Counted from the first letter of the stretch, positions 35,251 through 44,686 are shown. The stretch is 64,000 bases of DNA from Chloroflexi bacterium bin125 (GCA_002239025.1 MPNM01000007.1:62001-126000); one strand, 5' to 3'. Numbers and translations: made by a program. Notes: a model not told the origin generated them from the letters alone.

Positions 35251-36255
35251 ATGACTGATTGCTGTGGCGCATCGCGTAGCTCTGTTCTCCCCCCGTTGGC
35301 GGGAGATGCCGAAGGCAGAGGGGGGCGCCAGCGGGACCCCCTCCGCCCCCGTGTCAAGCACGGGGCAGGCTCCTTCGACGCACCTCCCCCTGAAAGTGGA
35401 AGGAACGAAGCGCGCGCGGCGACCGTACCAGCCGGTTCGTTCGTCATGGGATCCGTTGACGATCTCTCCTATCCCGGAGACGGCGAGGGCCCACTGCGCG
35501 AGATTGAACTCACCGCGTTCGAGATCGACACCTGCGCCGTCTCAAACGATGACTTCGCGGCGTTCGTCGAGGACACCGGCTATCGCACCGAATCAGAGCT
35601 GATCGGCTGGTCATTCGTGTTCGCTGGGCTGCTGCCCGACGACTTCCCGCCGACCCGTGGCGCGGCTGACGCGCCATGGTGGAGACAGGTAGAGGGCGCC
35701 TCCTGGCAACATCCAGAAGGCCCCGAGACCGATATCGTCGACCGTATCGATCATCCGGTCGTACACGTCAGTTGGAACGACGCACTCATGTATGCGCGCT
35801 GGGCTGGCAAACTGCTTCCGACCGAAGCGCAGTGGGAGCGCGGCGCTCGCGGCGGCCTCGAATCACAGCCCTATCCCTGGGGTGACGAACTGACGCCCGG
35901 CGGCGAGCACCGGATGAACGTCTGGCAAGGCGTCTTCCCGACCGAAAACGGCCTGGAGGACGGCTGGTACGCGACCTGCCCGGTCGACGCTTACAAACCG
36001 AACGGGCTGGGATTATTCAACACGACCGGCAATGTCTGGGAGTGGTGCGCTGACTGGTTCGATGTCTTCCACGATCCAGAACCGCCGATCAATCCGTCTG
36101 GTCCGCCGGATGGCGATCTGAAAGTGCTGAAGGGCGGCAGCTTCCTCTGCCACGAGAGCTACTGCCTGCGCTACCGGACGGCAGCGCGCATGGCGCTCAC
36201 ACCGGACAGCGCAACCAGCAACACCGGCTTCCGCTGCGTTCGGCCATTGGACTAA
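35251..36255 (+). CDS. Formylglycine-generating enzyme (sulfatase-activating)
   Basis: A 334-residue frame. From about residue 59 (VPAGSFVMGS) to the end it is an FGE-sulfatase domain: VSWNDALMYARWAGKLLPTEAQWERGARGG, LFNTTGNVWEWCADW, and the catalytic pair Cys300 and Cys305 in GGSFLCHESYCLRYR, spaced as in copper-dependent bacterial FGE. It oxidises the sulfatase Cys in CxPxR to formylglycine. It lies 22 bases after sulfatase 1 and 12 before sulfatase 2. Residues about 10-52 are encoded by a copy of the GC-rich repeat (35286-35405), so the native start is unclear: ATG 35251, or TTG 35296 inside the repeat. Confidence 0.88.
   Translation: MTDCCGASRSSVLPPLAGDAEGRGGRQRDPLRPRVKHGAGSFDAPPPESGRNEARAATVPAGSFVMGSVDDLSYPGDGEGPLREIELTAFEIDTCAVSNDDFAAFVEDTGYRTESELIGWSFVFAGLLPDDFPPTRGAADAPWWRQVEGASWQHPEGPETDIVDRIDHPVVHVSWNDALMYARWAGKLLPTEAQWERGARGGLESQPYPWGDELTPGGEHRMNVWQGVFPTENGLEDGWYATCPVDAYKPNGLGLFNTTGNVWEWCADWFDVFHDPEPPINPSGPPDGDLKVLKGGSFLCHESYCLRYRTAARMALTPDSATSNTGFRCVRPLD
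35286..35405. repeat. Copy of the GC-rich repeat inside the 5' end of the FGE gene
   Basis: TTCTCCCCCCGTTGGCGGGA, a GATGCCGAAGGCAGAGGGGGG block, then CCCGTGTCAAGCACGGGGCA and CACCTCCCCC. These blocks match the interior of the element at 38585-38806 in reverse order. The reading frame is open across the whole copy and joins the enzyme domain. Confidence 0.65.
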
Positions 36256-36267
36256 AGGAGTTGGGCT

Positions 36268-38541
36268 ATGACGACGAATGAAGAGTTCGAAGGACGGATC
36301 GGGCGCACATTCCGTGAGTCCGAGCCCTGGTGGCCCGCCCTGCCGACCGCACCTCAGGACAGGCCCAATGTCCTCATCATCCTCTTCGACGATCTTGGCT
36401 TCGCCCACCTCAATTGCTACGGCTCGACGATCGAGACACCCAACATCAATCGTCTTGCGTCGAATGGTCTGCGGTTCACCAACTTTCATGTCACACCACT
36501 CTGCTCGCCGACCCGTGCATCACTACTGACCGGACGCAATCACCACACGGTCGGCATGCGATCGGTCACCCAGTTCGACTCGGGCTTTCCCCACATGCGC
36601 GGCGCGATCCCACGCAACGCGGCAACGATGGCGGAGCTCCTTTCCGACGAGAGCTACGCAACCTTCGCCGTAGGCAAGTGGCACCTCTGCCCGGTCGACT
36701 CGAAGGGTCAAGCCGGACCGTTCCACGACTGGCCGCTACAGCGAGGATTCGATCGCTACTATGGCTTCCTCTCGGGCGAGACTGATCAGTTCTATCCCGA
36801 ACTCGTCTACGACAACCACCTGATCGACCCACCAGGCCGGCCGGAGGAGGGCTATCACCTGACCGAGGATCTGGTCGATCACGCCGTCGGATTCCTGCGC
36901 GATCATCAGTCGGTCTATCCCGGCCAGCCATTCTTCCTCTACTGCGCGCTCGGCGCGACGCATGCGCCGCATCAGGCGCCGCAGGAGTTCATCGATCGCT
37001 ATCGAGGCAAGTTCGATGTCGGCTGGGACGCGATCCGCGACGAGTGGTTTGCTCGGCAACAGGAAATGGGTGTCGTCCCGGACGGTACCCAACTGTCGCC
37101 ACGTAACCGAGGCGTTGAGGCCTGGGACGACATGTCCGACAACGCCCGAAACTTTGCGGTGGCGCTGCAGGAGGCGTTCGCCGGATTCCTCGAGCACACC
37201 GACGCCCAACTCGGCCGCCTGTTCTCGTACCTGGAGTCGTCGCAACAGTTGGACAACACCATTGTCTTGCTGCTGGCCGACAATGGCGCGTCGCAGGAAG
37301 GCGGAGCGCAGGGCGTGTCGGACGAGCCACGGCTATTCGGCCCCGCCGACGACCTCGATGAAGTCCAGTCGCGCCTGCATGAAATCGGCGGGCCGCGCTC
37401 GGCCTCGAACTATCCCTGGGGCTGGGCGCAAGCTGGCAACACGCCACTCCGCTGGTACAAGCAGAACACCCACGGCGGCGGTGTTCGTGTGCCCTTGATT
37501 GCGCACTGGCCCGACGGTATCTCCGACCGTGGCGCGTTGCGACGCCAGTTCCACCATGTCTCCGATGTCCTGCCGACCGTGCTGGAGACGCTCGGCGTTG
37601 AACCACCGTCGAAGCGCGCCGGCCAGGAGCAGATACCCATCGCCGGTACCAGCTTCGCCTACGCCTTCGACGATCCAGACGCCGATACGACAAAGGAAGC
37701 CCAGTACTTCGAGATGTTCGGACACCGCGGCATCTGGGTCGATGGCTGGAAGGCGGTGACCTGGCATCGGTTCCGGACCGAGTGGTCAGACGACGAATGG
37801 GAGCTCTTCCACGTCGATGAGGACTTCTCTGAGACCAACAACCTCGCCGAGCAGGAGCCGGAGAAGCTGCGTGAGTTGATCGACCGCTGGTGGGTCGAGG
37901 CCGGCAAACATGGAGTACTCCCGCTAGACGACCGCACGATCGAAATCAACCAGCCGGCGCAGCGCCCCGGCGCGCCGCACTATGGCTTGCGCTACCACTA
38001 CACCCCGCCGATCGCCCACATGCCGGTCGAGACATCGCCGGCAATCGATCTGGGCAGTTGGACGCTTGAGGCCGCAGTATCAAGATCGTCCGAGGAGCAG
38101 CAGGGCGTGATCTTCAATCGTGGCTCAATCCACACCGGAGTCACGCTCTACATCAAGGACAACCACCTGCACTTCGATTACCACGCCTACGATGACTGGT
38201 CTCGGATCCGGATCGACCGACCCTTACCTGCTGGTGACATAGTGATTGGCGTCTCGTTGGAGAGCGAAGCGCACAATGGCCCGGCGCAGGTCACGTTCTC
38301 AATCGACGGCGAGGAAGCCGGCTCCGGTCAGGTGGACGTGCTCCAGCGACGAATCCTCTTCGCCCACGGTGAGTTCGACATCGGCGCCGACCGCCGCTCG
38401 CCGGTCGGCGACAACTACGATCCGCCCTTCGAGTTCGAAGGAGAGATCCACACCGTCGACATCGAAGTCACACCTTTCGAAGGCGAAGCTGCATTCCATG
38501 CACAAGCCGAACGGCAGCGCCAGACGATGTCGAGGCAATAG
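36268..38541 (+). CDS. Type I sulfatase (arylsulfatase), copy 2
   Basis: A 757-residue paralogue of the gene at 32952 with the same layout: Asp41/Asp42 (LFDDLG), Cys79 in LCSPTRASLLTGR, and LLADNGASQEGG, then a C-terminal beta-sandwich (LGSWTLEAAVS, LYIKDNHLHFDYH). Sequence similarity runs the full length, and differences concentrate in the C-terminal domain, which may set substrate range. No signal peptide. GGAG lies just before ATG 36268. It ends the three-gene sulfatase cassette. Confidence 0.9.
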   Translation: MTTNEEFEGRIGRTFRESEPWWPALPTAPQDRPNVLIILFDDLGFAHLNCYGSTIETPNINRLASNGLRFTNFHVTPLCSPTRASLLTGRNHHTVGMRSVTQFDSGFPHMRGAIPRNAATMAELLSDESYATFAVGKWHLCPVDSKGQAGPFHDWPLQRGFDRYYGFLSGETDQFYPELVYDNHLIDPPGRPEEGYHLTEDLVDHAVGFLRDHQSVYPGQPFFLYCALGATHAPHQAPQEFIDRYRGKFDVGWDAIRDEWFARQQEMGVVPDGTQLSPRNRGVEAWDDMSDNARNFAVALQEAFAGFLEHTDAQLGRLFSYLESSQQLDNTIVLLLADNGASQEGGAQGVSDEPRLFGPADDLDEVQSRLHEIGGPRSASNYPWGWAQAGNTPLRWYKQNTHGGGVRVPLIAHWPDGISDRGALRRQFHHVSDVLPTVLETLGVEPPSKRAGQEQIPIAGTSFAYAFDDPDADTTKEAQYFEMFGHRGIWVDGWKAVTWHRFRTEWSDDEWELFHVDEDFSETNNLAEQEPEKLRELIDRWWVEAGKHGVLPLDDRTIEINQPAQRPGAPHYGLRYHYTPPIAHMPVETSPAIDLGSWTLEAAVSRSSEEQQGVIFNRGSIHTGVTLYIKDNHLHFDYHAYDDWSRIRIDRPLPAGDIVIGVSLESEAHNGPAQVTFSIDGEEAGSGQVDVLQRRILFAHGEFDIGADRRSPVGDNYDPPFEFEGEIHTVDIEVTPFEGEAAFHAQAERQRQTMSRQ

Positions 38542-38584
38542 ACGGACCTGTTGTTCCAAGCCCGTCATTGCCGCGCTCCCTGCT

Positions 38585-38806
38585 CCCCCTTGCAAAGTCC
38601 GATGCATATCCTCCGATTCCCCTCTCCCCCCCTTGCGGGGGGAGATGTCACGGAGTGACAGAGGGGGGGGTCGGCTGGCGACGACCAGATAGGGCCAATA
38701 GGCAGGGAACCCCCCTCTGCCCCCGGGTCAAGCCCGGGGCAGGCTTTCGGCATCTCCCCCGCAAAGGGGGGAGAAGGGGAGTTATGCATCAATCTCTTGC
38801 AGGGGG
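38585..38806. repeat. Best-preserved composite palindromic repeat with terminal inverted repeats
   Basis: Left end 38585-38613 begins CCCCCTTGCA and includes GATGCATATCCTC; right end 38779-38806 reads GAGTTATGCATC and ends CTCTTGCAGGGGG. The ends are imperfect inverted repeats of about 28 bases. Between them lies a second inverted repeat (CCTCTCCCCCCTTGCGGGG against GCAAAGGGGGGAGAAGGGG) and a perfect CCCCGGGTCAAGCCCGGGG hairpin. No open reading frame is inside, as in a MITE-like element. It fills most of the 397-base gap 38542-38938. Confidence 0.7.
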
Positions 38807-38938
38807 TCCCGCTCCCCATCGGCAATGCCTTGAACCACACAAACTGCCGTTCGGTTTCCCACGTGAACACACCCTAGTCTGATCACTAGCAAATCTCGGA
38901 GGCTGTCCCATCGCCTCCGCACAACGAAGGAGTACCCC

Positions 38939-39883
38939 ATGCGCGGTGTAGGCGTGATTGAGTTCGGTGGACCGGAAGCCCTGCAAGTCGTCGATCTGCC
39001 CGAGGTCCATGCCGGACCGGGCGAAGTCCGGCTGCGAGTCCATGCGGCCACGGTCAACCCCACCGACACCTTCATCCGCGGCGGCGCTCGAGCTGACGCG
39101 CTGCTCAAGTCCGGTCCGCCGCCCTACATCCCCGGCATGGACGCGGCCGGCGTGATCGACGAGGTCGGCCCCGACACCGATACCGACCTCCAGGTCGGCG
39201 ACGCGGCCATGGCGATGGTCATCCCCCGAGGCAGCCATGGAGCCTACCGCGAGAGCATCGTGCTCAAGGCCGATGCCGTCACCCGTGCGCCCGCAGGCTC
39301 GAACCACGCCGAAGCCTCGACCCTGCCGATGAATGCGCTCACCGCCCGACAGTCGCTGGACCAGATGAATCTCCAGCCCGGCCAGACCCTCGCCGTCACC
39401 GGCGCGGCCGGCTGCTACGGCGGGTACATGGTCGAACTGGGCAAGGCCGACGGACTGACCATCATCGCCGACTCCTCCGAGAAGGACATGCAGCTCGTCA
39501 AGGACCTCGGCGCAGACATCATTGTCCCACGCGGCGACGACATCTCCGAGCAGATCCGCAAGGTCATGCACGACGGCGTCGACGGTCTTGCCGACGGCGC
39601 GGTCCAGAACGAGCTCGCAGTCGGAGCGATCAAGGACGGCGGCCAGTACGCCAGCGTCCGCGGCTGGAAAGGTGAACCCGAGCGAGACATCACCTTCCAC
39701 GTCACGATGGTCTTCACCTACGACCGTCGAGCCGACCTCCTGGACGAAATCCGCCAGCAGGTCGAGGACGGCCAGGTCACCATGAGAGTCAACTCAACCT
39801 ACCCCGCCGAAAGCGCCGCCGAAACCCACCGCCGCTTCAAACAAGGAGGCCACCGAGGCCGGTTCGTCATCACATTCGACTAG
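38939..39883 (+). CDS. Zinc-independent MDR (quinone oxidoreductase-like) alcohol dehydrogenase
   Basis: A 314-residue medium-chain dehydrogenase/reductase. The GroES-like N-terminal domain shows [17 protein letters not shown] and [12 protein letters not shown]; the nucleotide-binding domain shows [20 protein letters not shown], a variant of AxxGxxG. The structural and catalytic zinc Cys residues are absent, so it belongs to the quinone oxidoreductase (zeta-crystallin) branch that uses NADPH on quinones or enones. GAAGGAG precedes ATG 38939. It is a single gene between repeat DNA and the convergent importer 3. Confidence 0.85.
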   Translation: MRGVGVIEFGGPEALQVVDLPEVHAGPGEVRLRVHAATVNPTDTFIRGGARADALLKSGPPPYIPGMDAAGVIDEVGPDTDTDLQVGDAAMAMVIPRGSHGAYRESIVLKADAVTRAPAGSNHAEASTLPMNALTARQSLDQMNLQPGQTLAVTGAAGCYGGYMVELGKADGLTIIADSSEKDMQLVKDLGADIIVPRGDDISEQIRKVMHDGVDGLADGAVQNELAVGAIKDGGQYASVRGWKGEPERDITFHVTMVFTYDRRADLLDEIRQQVEDGQVTMRVNSTYPAESAAETHRRFKQGGHRGRFVITFD

Positions 39884-39889
39884 AGCGTC

Positions 39890-40810
39890 CTACTTGTTCC
39901 GCACATAAGGACTGGTCGCCTCGAGGATCGCATCGGCCAGGAAGTTCAGCGCGATCAACATCAACGCCAGGGCCGCGATCGGCGTCAATATGAACCACCA
40001 GGCGCCGAGTGTGAGGAACGGCCTGGCCGCGTTCAGGATCAGTCCGATCGTTGCCGTCGGACGCGATGCGCCCAAGCCGAGGAAGCTCAGTGATGCCTCT
40101 GCGATGACGGCGAACGCCATGTAGAGCGCCGCCTGGATCATCAGCGGTGGCAAGGTGTTGATCGAGACGTGTCGCATGATGATGCGCACGGGACCCGCAC
40201 CCAGGGTACGGGCAGCCATCACATAGTCGCGCTCTTTTTCCTGCAGCATCTGTCCACGCGCGAGTCGCGCGAACACGGGTACGGCTCCAATCCCGAGCGT
40301 GATCGCAACCTCTCTCGTTCCTGTTCCAAGAACAGCCAGCACCACCAATGCCGTGAGAATCCCGGGGAATGCCAGCATCGTGTCGATCAGCCGCATCGCG
40401 ACCGCGTCGGTCCAGTTGCCGAAATAGCCTGCCGTGTAGCCGATGGCAACGCCGATCGGCATCCCGATCGCGATCGATCCGGCGCCGACGAAGAGCGAGA
40501 CCCGGATGCCGAAGATGATGCGGCTGAGCAGGTCTCGGCTGATTTCGTCGGTGCCGAAGGGGTGAGACCATGAGGGCGACAAGAGCTTGGCGCCCCGTAG
40601 CTGCTCGTCATAGCCATATGGAGCGATCTGTCCCGCAAACAAGGCGCAGACCAGGAACACGCCAAGGATCACCAGCGCGATTTGGCCTCGCCGCTCACGG
40701 GCCACGCGATAAGCGACGTCGAACCATTGGGACTGCTGGCGCAATTCGAGGACGCGCGCACGCAGGCTCGCGCTTCTGAAGACGCCCACCTGCCCTGGTG
40801 TGTTCGCCAT
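39890..40810 (-). CDS. dppC: DppC-like ABC transporter permease (importer 3)
   Basis: A 306-residue permease with a 45-residue cytoplasmic N-terminus, HPFGTDEISRDLLSRI loop, EAA loop AARTLGAGPVRIIMRHV and LSFLGLGASRP. The C-terminus LADAILEATSPYVRNK departs from the usual DPRLR ending of the other three copies here, which suggests that importer 3 is the most diverged set. It overlaps dppB by one base (TAATG). Confidence 0.9.
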   Translation of the reverse strand: MANTPGQVGVFRSASLRARVLELRQQSQWFDVAYRVARERRGQIALVILGVFLVCALFAGQIAPYGYDEQLRGAKLLSPSWSHPFGTDEISRDLLSRIIFGIRVSLFVGAGSIAIGMPIGVAIGYTAGYFGNWTDAVAMRLIDTMLAFPGILTALVVLAVLGTGTREVAITLGIGAVPVFARLARGQMLQEKERDYVMAARTLGAGPVRIIMRHVSINTLPPLMIQAALYMAFAVIAEASLSFLGLGASRPTATIGLILNAARPFLTLGAWWFILTPIAALALMLIALNFLADAILEATSPYVRNK

Positions 40811-41760
40811 TAGCCCACCCGGATTCTTGGATCAGCGAGCCCATACGCGACGTCGGCGAGCGTATTGACCACCACAAACACTGTGACCAGCACCACGAGC
40901 ATGCCCTGGATCAGCTGATAGTCCCTTCCGACGACGCCGCCGATGAGCAGCGAGCCAAAGCCTGGGCGGGCGAACACTACTTCAACGATCACAGCGCCAG
41001 ATATCAGAAAACCGATTTGCAGCGCCGCAACGGTGATCACGGGAATCAGTGCATTGCGCATCCCATGTCGCATCACCACGGATCGCTCTCGCAATCCCTT
41101 TGCGCGAGCCGTCCGCACGTAGTCCTGGTTCAACGTTTCCATGATCGAAGCGCGCACAAAGCGGGCGAGCACGGCCGCTGTTCCGGCGCCCACGGCAATC
41201 ATTGGCATGACCAGGAATTTGAGCGCTTCGACGGGATCCTCGTCGATTCCAACTCGTCCGGTGATTGGTAGCCATCCGAGCAGGACCGCGAGTACCCAGA
41301 TCAGGATGATTCCGAGCACAAAGTTGGGGATTCCGAGCGTAAACATCGTAAAACCGGTGGCGGCATAGTCACCAGGTCCGCCTGGTTTCAGGCCTGCCAC
41401 GATTCCAAGCGGGATACCAAAGGCCAGCGCAAACAGATATCCGGCCACCGCTAGTTCTGCGCTGGGCACAAGGGCGACCCTCATCAGGTTGCTCACCTCG
41501 GTGCCCTTCGTGAACGAGGGCCCAAAGTCGCCACGCACCGCACCGGCCAACCAGTTGAAGTACTGCTGGACCAGTGGCTCGTTCAAGCCGAGCCGCTCTC
41601 GCACCTGCTCGATGTCTTCGGCGCTCGCGTCAGTTCCGACCAACAGCAACGCCGGGTCGCCCGGAATCAAGCGCATGACGAAAAAGACCAGAATGCTGGC
41701 CAGGACCACCGTCACAATGCCTTGAGCGAGGCGGCGAATCAGGAACGAACCCATGCACAA
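40810..41760 (-). CDS. dppB: DppB-like ABC transporter permease (importer 3)
   Basis: A 316-residue permease: FFVMRLIPGDPALLLVG first helix and loop, RLGLNEPLVQQYFNW, EAA loop TARAKGLRERSVVMRHGMRN, IVEVVFARPGFGSLL and the end LADVAYGLADPRIRVG. The PGFGSLL variant and the GRDYQL that follows are typical of DppB. It lies 151 bases after the binding-protein gene. Substrate is set mainly by the binding protein and is unknown. Confidence 0.9.
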   Translation of the reverse strand: MCMGSFLIRRLAQGIVTVVLASILVFFVMRLIPGDPALLLVGTDASAEDIEQVRERLGLNEPLVQQYFNWLAGAVRGDFGPSFTKGTEVSNLMRVALVPSAELAVAGYLFALAFGIPLGIVAGLKPGGPGDYAATGFTMFTLGIPNFVLGIILIWVLAVLLGWLPITGRVGIDEDPVEALKFLVMPMIAVGAGTAAVLARFVRASIMETLNQDYVRTARAKGLRERSVVMRHGMRNALIPVITVAALQIGFLISGAVIVEVVFARPGFGSLLIGGVVGRDYQLIQGMLVVLVTVFVVVNTLADVAYGLADPRIRVG

Positions 41761-41911
41761 CGCTCCCTTGACAGCCGACCATACGGAATCTTAGGCAGGC
41801 GGGCAGCGAGCGCACATCAGGTGGCCCCGAAGACTGCTTAGCCGGCGCTAATGGATGCGTGCTGATCGGCCATAACTGATCCCGGAGATCCGGGCAGCCC
41901 AGGTCGAACGG

Positions 41912-43672
41912 CTACGCCTTGAGCCAGAGGTCTTCCTTGTAGACCTTGCCGGACACAATCTGAGAGTAGAAGCCTCCCACACGGTCGTGATTGTAGGCGC
42001 CAACGTTGGCAGCGCCGGCGTAGGGAAGCAGCCACGGCGATTCGGCGTAGAGCTCGTTCCAGTCGGTGAACAACTGTTGCCGCTCGGCGGGCGTCGGTCG
42101 TGAAGCAAAGCCTTCCAGAATTGCTGTGTACCTATCCGAGATCTCAGCTACTGCGTTGACGGGTTGCCGGAACTGGTAGTTCATGTTCGGCAGCGTCTCT
42201 GGTTCCATCCAGAAGAAGCCCGTACTTGCCATGTACAGGCCAGGCATCTGTCCTGCCAGGAACAGCTCGATCCATTCCGCGCGGTCGATCACCTTGATCG
42301 TGACCTTCAGTCCGATGGCGTTGAAGTTCGCCTGAATGATCTCCGGGGCGCCGGTTGGAATCCAGCCCTCGAAGATATGCATGTCCAGTTCCGTTCCCAC
42401 CAGTCCAGCCTCTTCCAGCAGCGCCCTGGCACCCTCGGGGTCGTAGGCAAGGTCGTCGTACTGCGAGTCATACGCACTCGAGTGTGGCGGCCACATCTGG
42501 TTCACGATCGGCATCACGCCATAGAACACGTCCTCGTGGATCCGCTCGCGGTCGATTGCCTTTTGCAGCGCACGCCGGAAGCGCGGATCGTCGTTGGCCG
42601 GGTGACCGCCGCCAAGAGCTGTCTGGGTCGGTCCTACGACCCAGTACCCGCCAACCGCGCCGACGAAGGTGGTGAGGTGCTCTAACTCGCTCATGCGGTT
42701 GTATTGCGGTAGAGGAATGGTGGCCATGTCGAGCTCTCCGCTCTCCAAAGCAAGCACGATCGTGTCCTCGTCGGCAATCTTGCGGTACTCAATCGAGTCG
42801 AGGTGCGGCTGCACGTAGTGATTCTCGTGCGGGACCGACACCCACTTCGCTCCTGGCTCCCATTGGTCAAAGTCGAACTTGAAGGCACCGCTGCCGTTGA
42901 CTTCCTCCATCGCGGCGAGAGCTGTGATGCTGTCGGCGTCAGCGATCGGCGCGAAGGTGATCAGGTCGTAAATGACCGGCCCCGGCCAGTTCGGGTGGTT
43001 GAACTGCACCGTCACGTCATCGATCACTTCGATCGAGTCGAGGTACACGCCTGCGAGCCCACGCACCTGGCTGTTCGGCGTGTCCTCCCAGTTCATGGCC
43101 TCATAACTGAGTTTCACAGCTTCTGCGTTGATCGGCTTGCCGTTGTGGAACTCGAGCCCCGGACGCAGCTTGAAGATCGTGCTTGTCGCATCAGCGTTCT
43201 GCTCCCAAGACTCCGCGAGCCGTGGCTCTGGCTCCAACGTGTCTCCACGCTGCGCCAGCCAGTCCCAGATGGAGGCATCCGGCGGCTGAGTGAATCGGCC
43301 CTCGGCGATCGCGTATGGCAGGGTGACGTCATCCTCGAAGTTCGTCGTGTCGCCAGCGATCAGCCTGCCGCCCCGCTTCGGTCCATCGTCCGCCTGCTGA
43401 GCCTGGGCGACGGCGGCCTGCTGCTGCTCTTGCTGCTGCATCGCCTGTTGCTGATCCTGCTGATCAGCTTGCTGTTGCATCGCCTGCTGTTGTTGTTGCT
43501 GTTGCGCCTGTTGTTGCGCGACCGTCTGCTGATCTCCATCGTCGTCATCGTCTCCACAGCCAATCAACATGATCCCGGCCGCGCCGATGCCAGCACGGGC
43601 AGAGGCTTGCAGCATCGACCGTCGGCTGTACTGCCGTTTCTTCATCCGTTGCCAATAGTTGCGCTCGCTCAT
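41912..43672 (-). CDS. Tat-exported lipoprotein, family 5 solute-binding protein (importer 3)
   Basis: A 586-residue precursor starting MSERNYWQRMKK, with SRRSMLQ as twin-Arg motif and lipobox LIGC followed by GDDDDDGD. A Gln-rich linker of about 55 residues (QQQAQQQQQQQAM, QQADQQDQQQAM) precedes PKRGGRLIAG. The binding domain shows LRPGLEFHNGKPINAEAVK, RFRRALQKAIDRERI and DPEGARALLEEAG, all SBP_bac_5 hallmarks. ATG 43672 aligns with the paralogues; the frame extends to 43753 across the promoter. The mature protein is anchored to the outer face of the membrane. Confidence 0.9.
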   Translation of the reverse strand: MSERNYWQRMKKRQYSRRSMLQASARAGIGAAGIMLIGCGDDDDDGDQQTVAQQQAQQQQQQQAMQQQADQQDQQQAMQQQEQQQAAVAQAQQADDGPKRGGRLIAGDTTNFEDDVTLPYAIAEGRFTQPPDASIWDWLAQRGDTLEPEPRLAESWEQNADATSTIFKLRPGLEFHNGKPINAEAVKLSYEAMNWEDTPNSQVRGLAGVYLDSIEVIDDVTVQFNHPNWPGPVIYDLITFAPIADADSITALAAMEEVNGSGAFKFDFDQWEPGAKWVSVPHENHYVQPHLDSIEYRKIADEDTIVLALESGELDMATIPLPQYNRMSELEHLTTFVGAVGGYWVVGPTQTALGGGHPANDDPRFRRALQKAIDRERIHEDVFYGVMPIVNQMWPPHSSAYDSQYDDLAYDPEGARALLEEAGLVGTELDMHIFEGWIPTGAPEIIQANFNAIGLKVTIKVIDRAEWIELFLAGQMPGLYMASTGFFWMEPETLPNMNYQFRQPVNAVAEISDRYTAILEGFASRPTPAERQQLFTDWNELYAESPWLLPYAGAANVGAYNHDRVGGFYSQIVSGKVYKEDLWLKA

Positions 43673-43724
43673 CGGTGTTCCACTCTCTACGCCGACCTGA
43701 ACAATTCGGCAATTCGTAAGAGAG

Positions 43725-43753
43725 AGTATGCCTAGCGAGAAATGCGTTTGCAA
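43725..43753 (-). promoter_or_regulatory. Shared-type promoter upstream of importer 3
   Basis: Minus strand: TTGCAA (43753-43748), 17 bases, CATACT (43730-43725), with TAGG before the -10. The ATG is 52 bases further on. The leader ends GTAGAGAGTGGAACACCG, close to the leader of importer 4. Confidence 0.7.
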
Positions 43754-43759
43754 CTCAGG

Positions 43760-44686
43760 TCAGCGGACATTGCGGAGTCTGGGATCGAAGGCGTCTCGGA
43801 TGCCGTCTCCGACGAAGTTGAACGCGATCACCATCAGGATGATTGCTCCCGCTGGGCCGATCATTGGCCAGCCATTGCGACGAATCAGGGTGTTGTAGGC
43901 GTCCGAGACCATCCCGCCCCAGGCAGGCGTCGGCGGCTGCACACCTGCGCCGATGAAACTGAGCCCGGCCTCGACGAGAATGATCCCGGCCGCCGAGAGC
44001 GAGGCCAGTACCAGGATCGGCGCAATCGCATTCGGCAGTAGATGCCGCCACATGATCCGAGCCGGAGATGCGCCCAGCGCACGCGCCGCCTCAACGTACA
44101 CATCGCCCTTGATCGAGACCACAATCCCGCGCGTCAATCGCGCGTAGCCGGGAGACCAGACAATCCCAATCACGATCATCGTGTTGGTGATTGACGGCCC
44201 GACCGCGCCGGTCACGGCGAGAATCAGAATCAGCCCCGGCAACGCCATCACCGCGTCGACGACTCGCATGATCACCAGTTCGTCCAGCTTGCCGCCGATG
44301 TAGCCGGAGAGCAGCCCCAGCGGGACGCCCAGCGCGATCGCCACGCCGATCGCGGCCAGGACGATCTGCCAGGCGATGCGCGCTCCATACAGTGTCCGGC
44401 TGAGCACGTCGCGTCCTTGAGCGTCGGTCCCGAAGACGTGGCCCCAGCTCGGCGCCTGGAAAACGGTCTCGCGGCTGAGGTTGGTGTCGAGCGGGTCGAA
44501 GGGGGCGATCAGCGGCGCGAAGGCCGCGACAATCCCAAATCCAAACAACAACGCCGCGCCGACCACGGCCGGTCGGTTGCGCACGTACACGCGCAAGATC
44601 GGCTGCGCCTCCTGGACCAGGCGAGAGTCGCGGATTCGTTGCTTCACACCTGGTTGGACATCTGATTCAGCAACAATCGAGCTCAT
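43760..44686 (-). CDS. dppC: DppC-like ABC transporter permease (importer 4)
   Basis: A 308-residue permease: HVFGTDAQGRDVLSRTLYG loop, VPLGLLSGYIGG, EAA loop AARALGASPARIMWRHLLPN, LSFIGAGVQPPTPAWG and the end RDAFDPRLRNVR. The start ATG overlaps the dppB stop by four bases. Its own stop lies seven bases before the -35 of importer 3, so importers 4 and 3 are packed head to tail on the minus strand. Confidence 0.9.
   Translation of the reverse strand: MSSIVAESDVQPGVKQRIRDSRLVQEAQPILRVYVRNRPAVVGAALLFGFGIVAAFAPLIAPFDPLDTNLSRETVFQAPSWGHVFGTDAQGRDVLSRTLYGARIAWQIVLAAIGVAIALGVPLGLLSGYIGGKLDELVIMRVVDAVMALPGLILILAVTGAVGPSITNTMIVIGIVWSPGYARLTRGIVVSIKGDVYVEAARALGASPARIMWRHLLPNAIAPILVLASLSAAGIILVEAGLSFIGAGVQPPTPAWGGMVSDAYNTLIRRNGWPMIGPAGAIILMVIAFNFVGDGIRDAFDPRLRNVR

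Noticed and set aside
43380-43550. Possible tandem-repeat or CRISPR-like array
   Set aside because: The periodicity is in-frame CAG/CAA codons of a low-complexity linker; there are no regular spacers or palindromic repeats.
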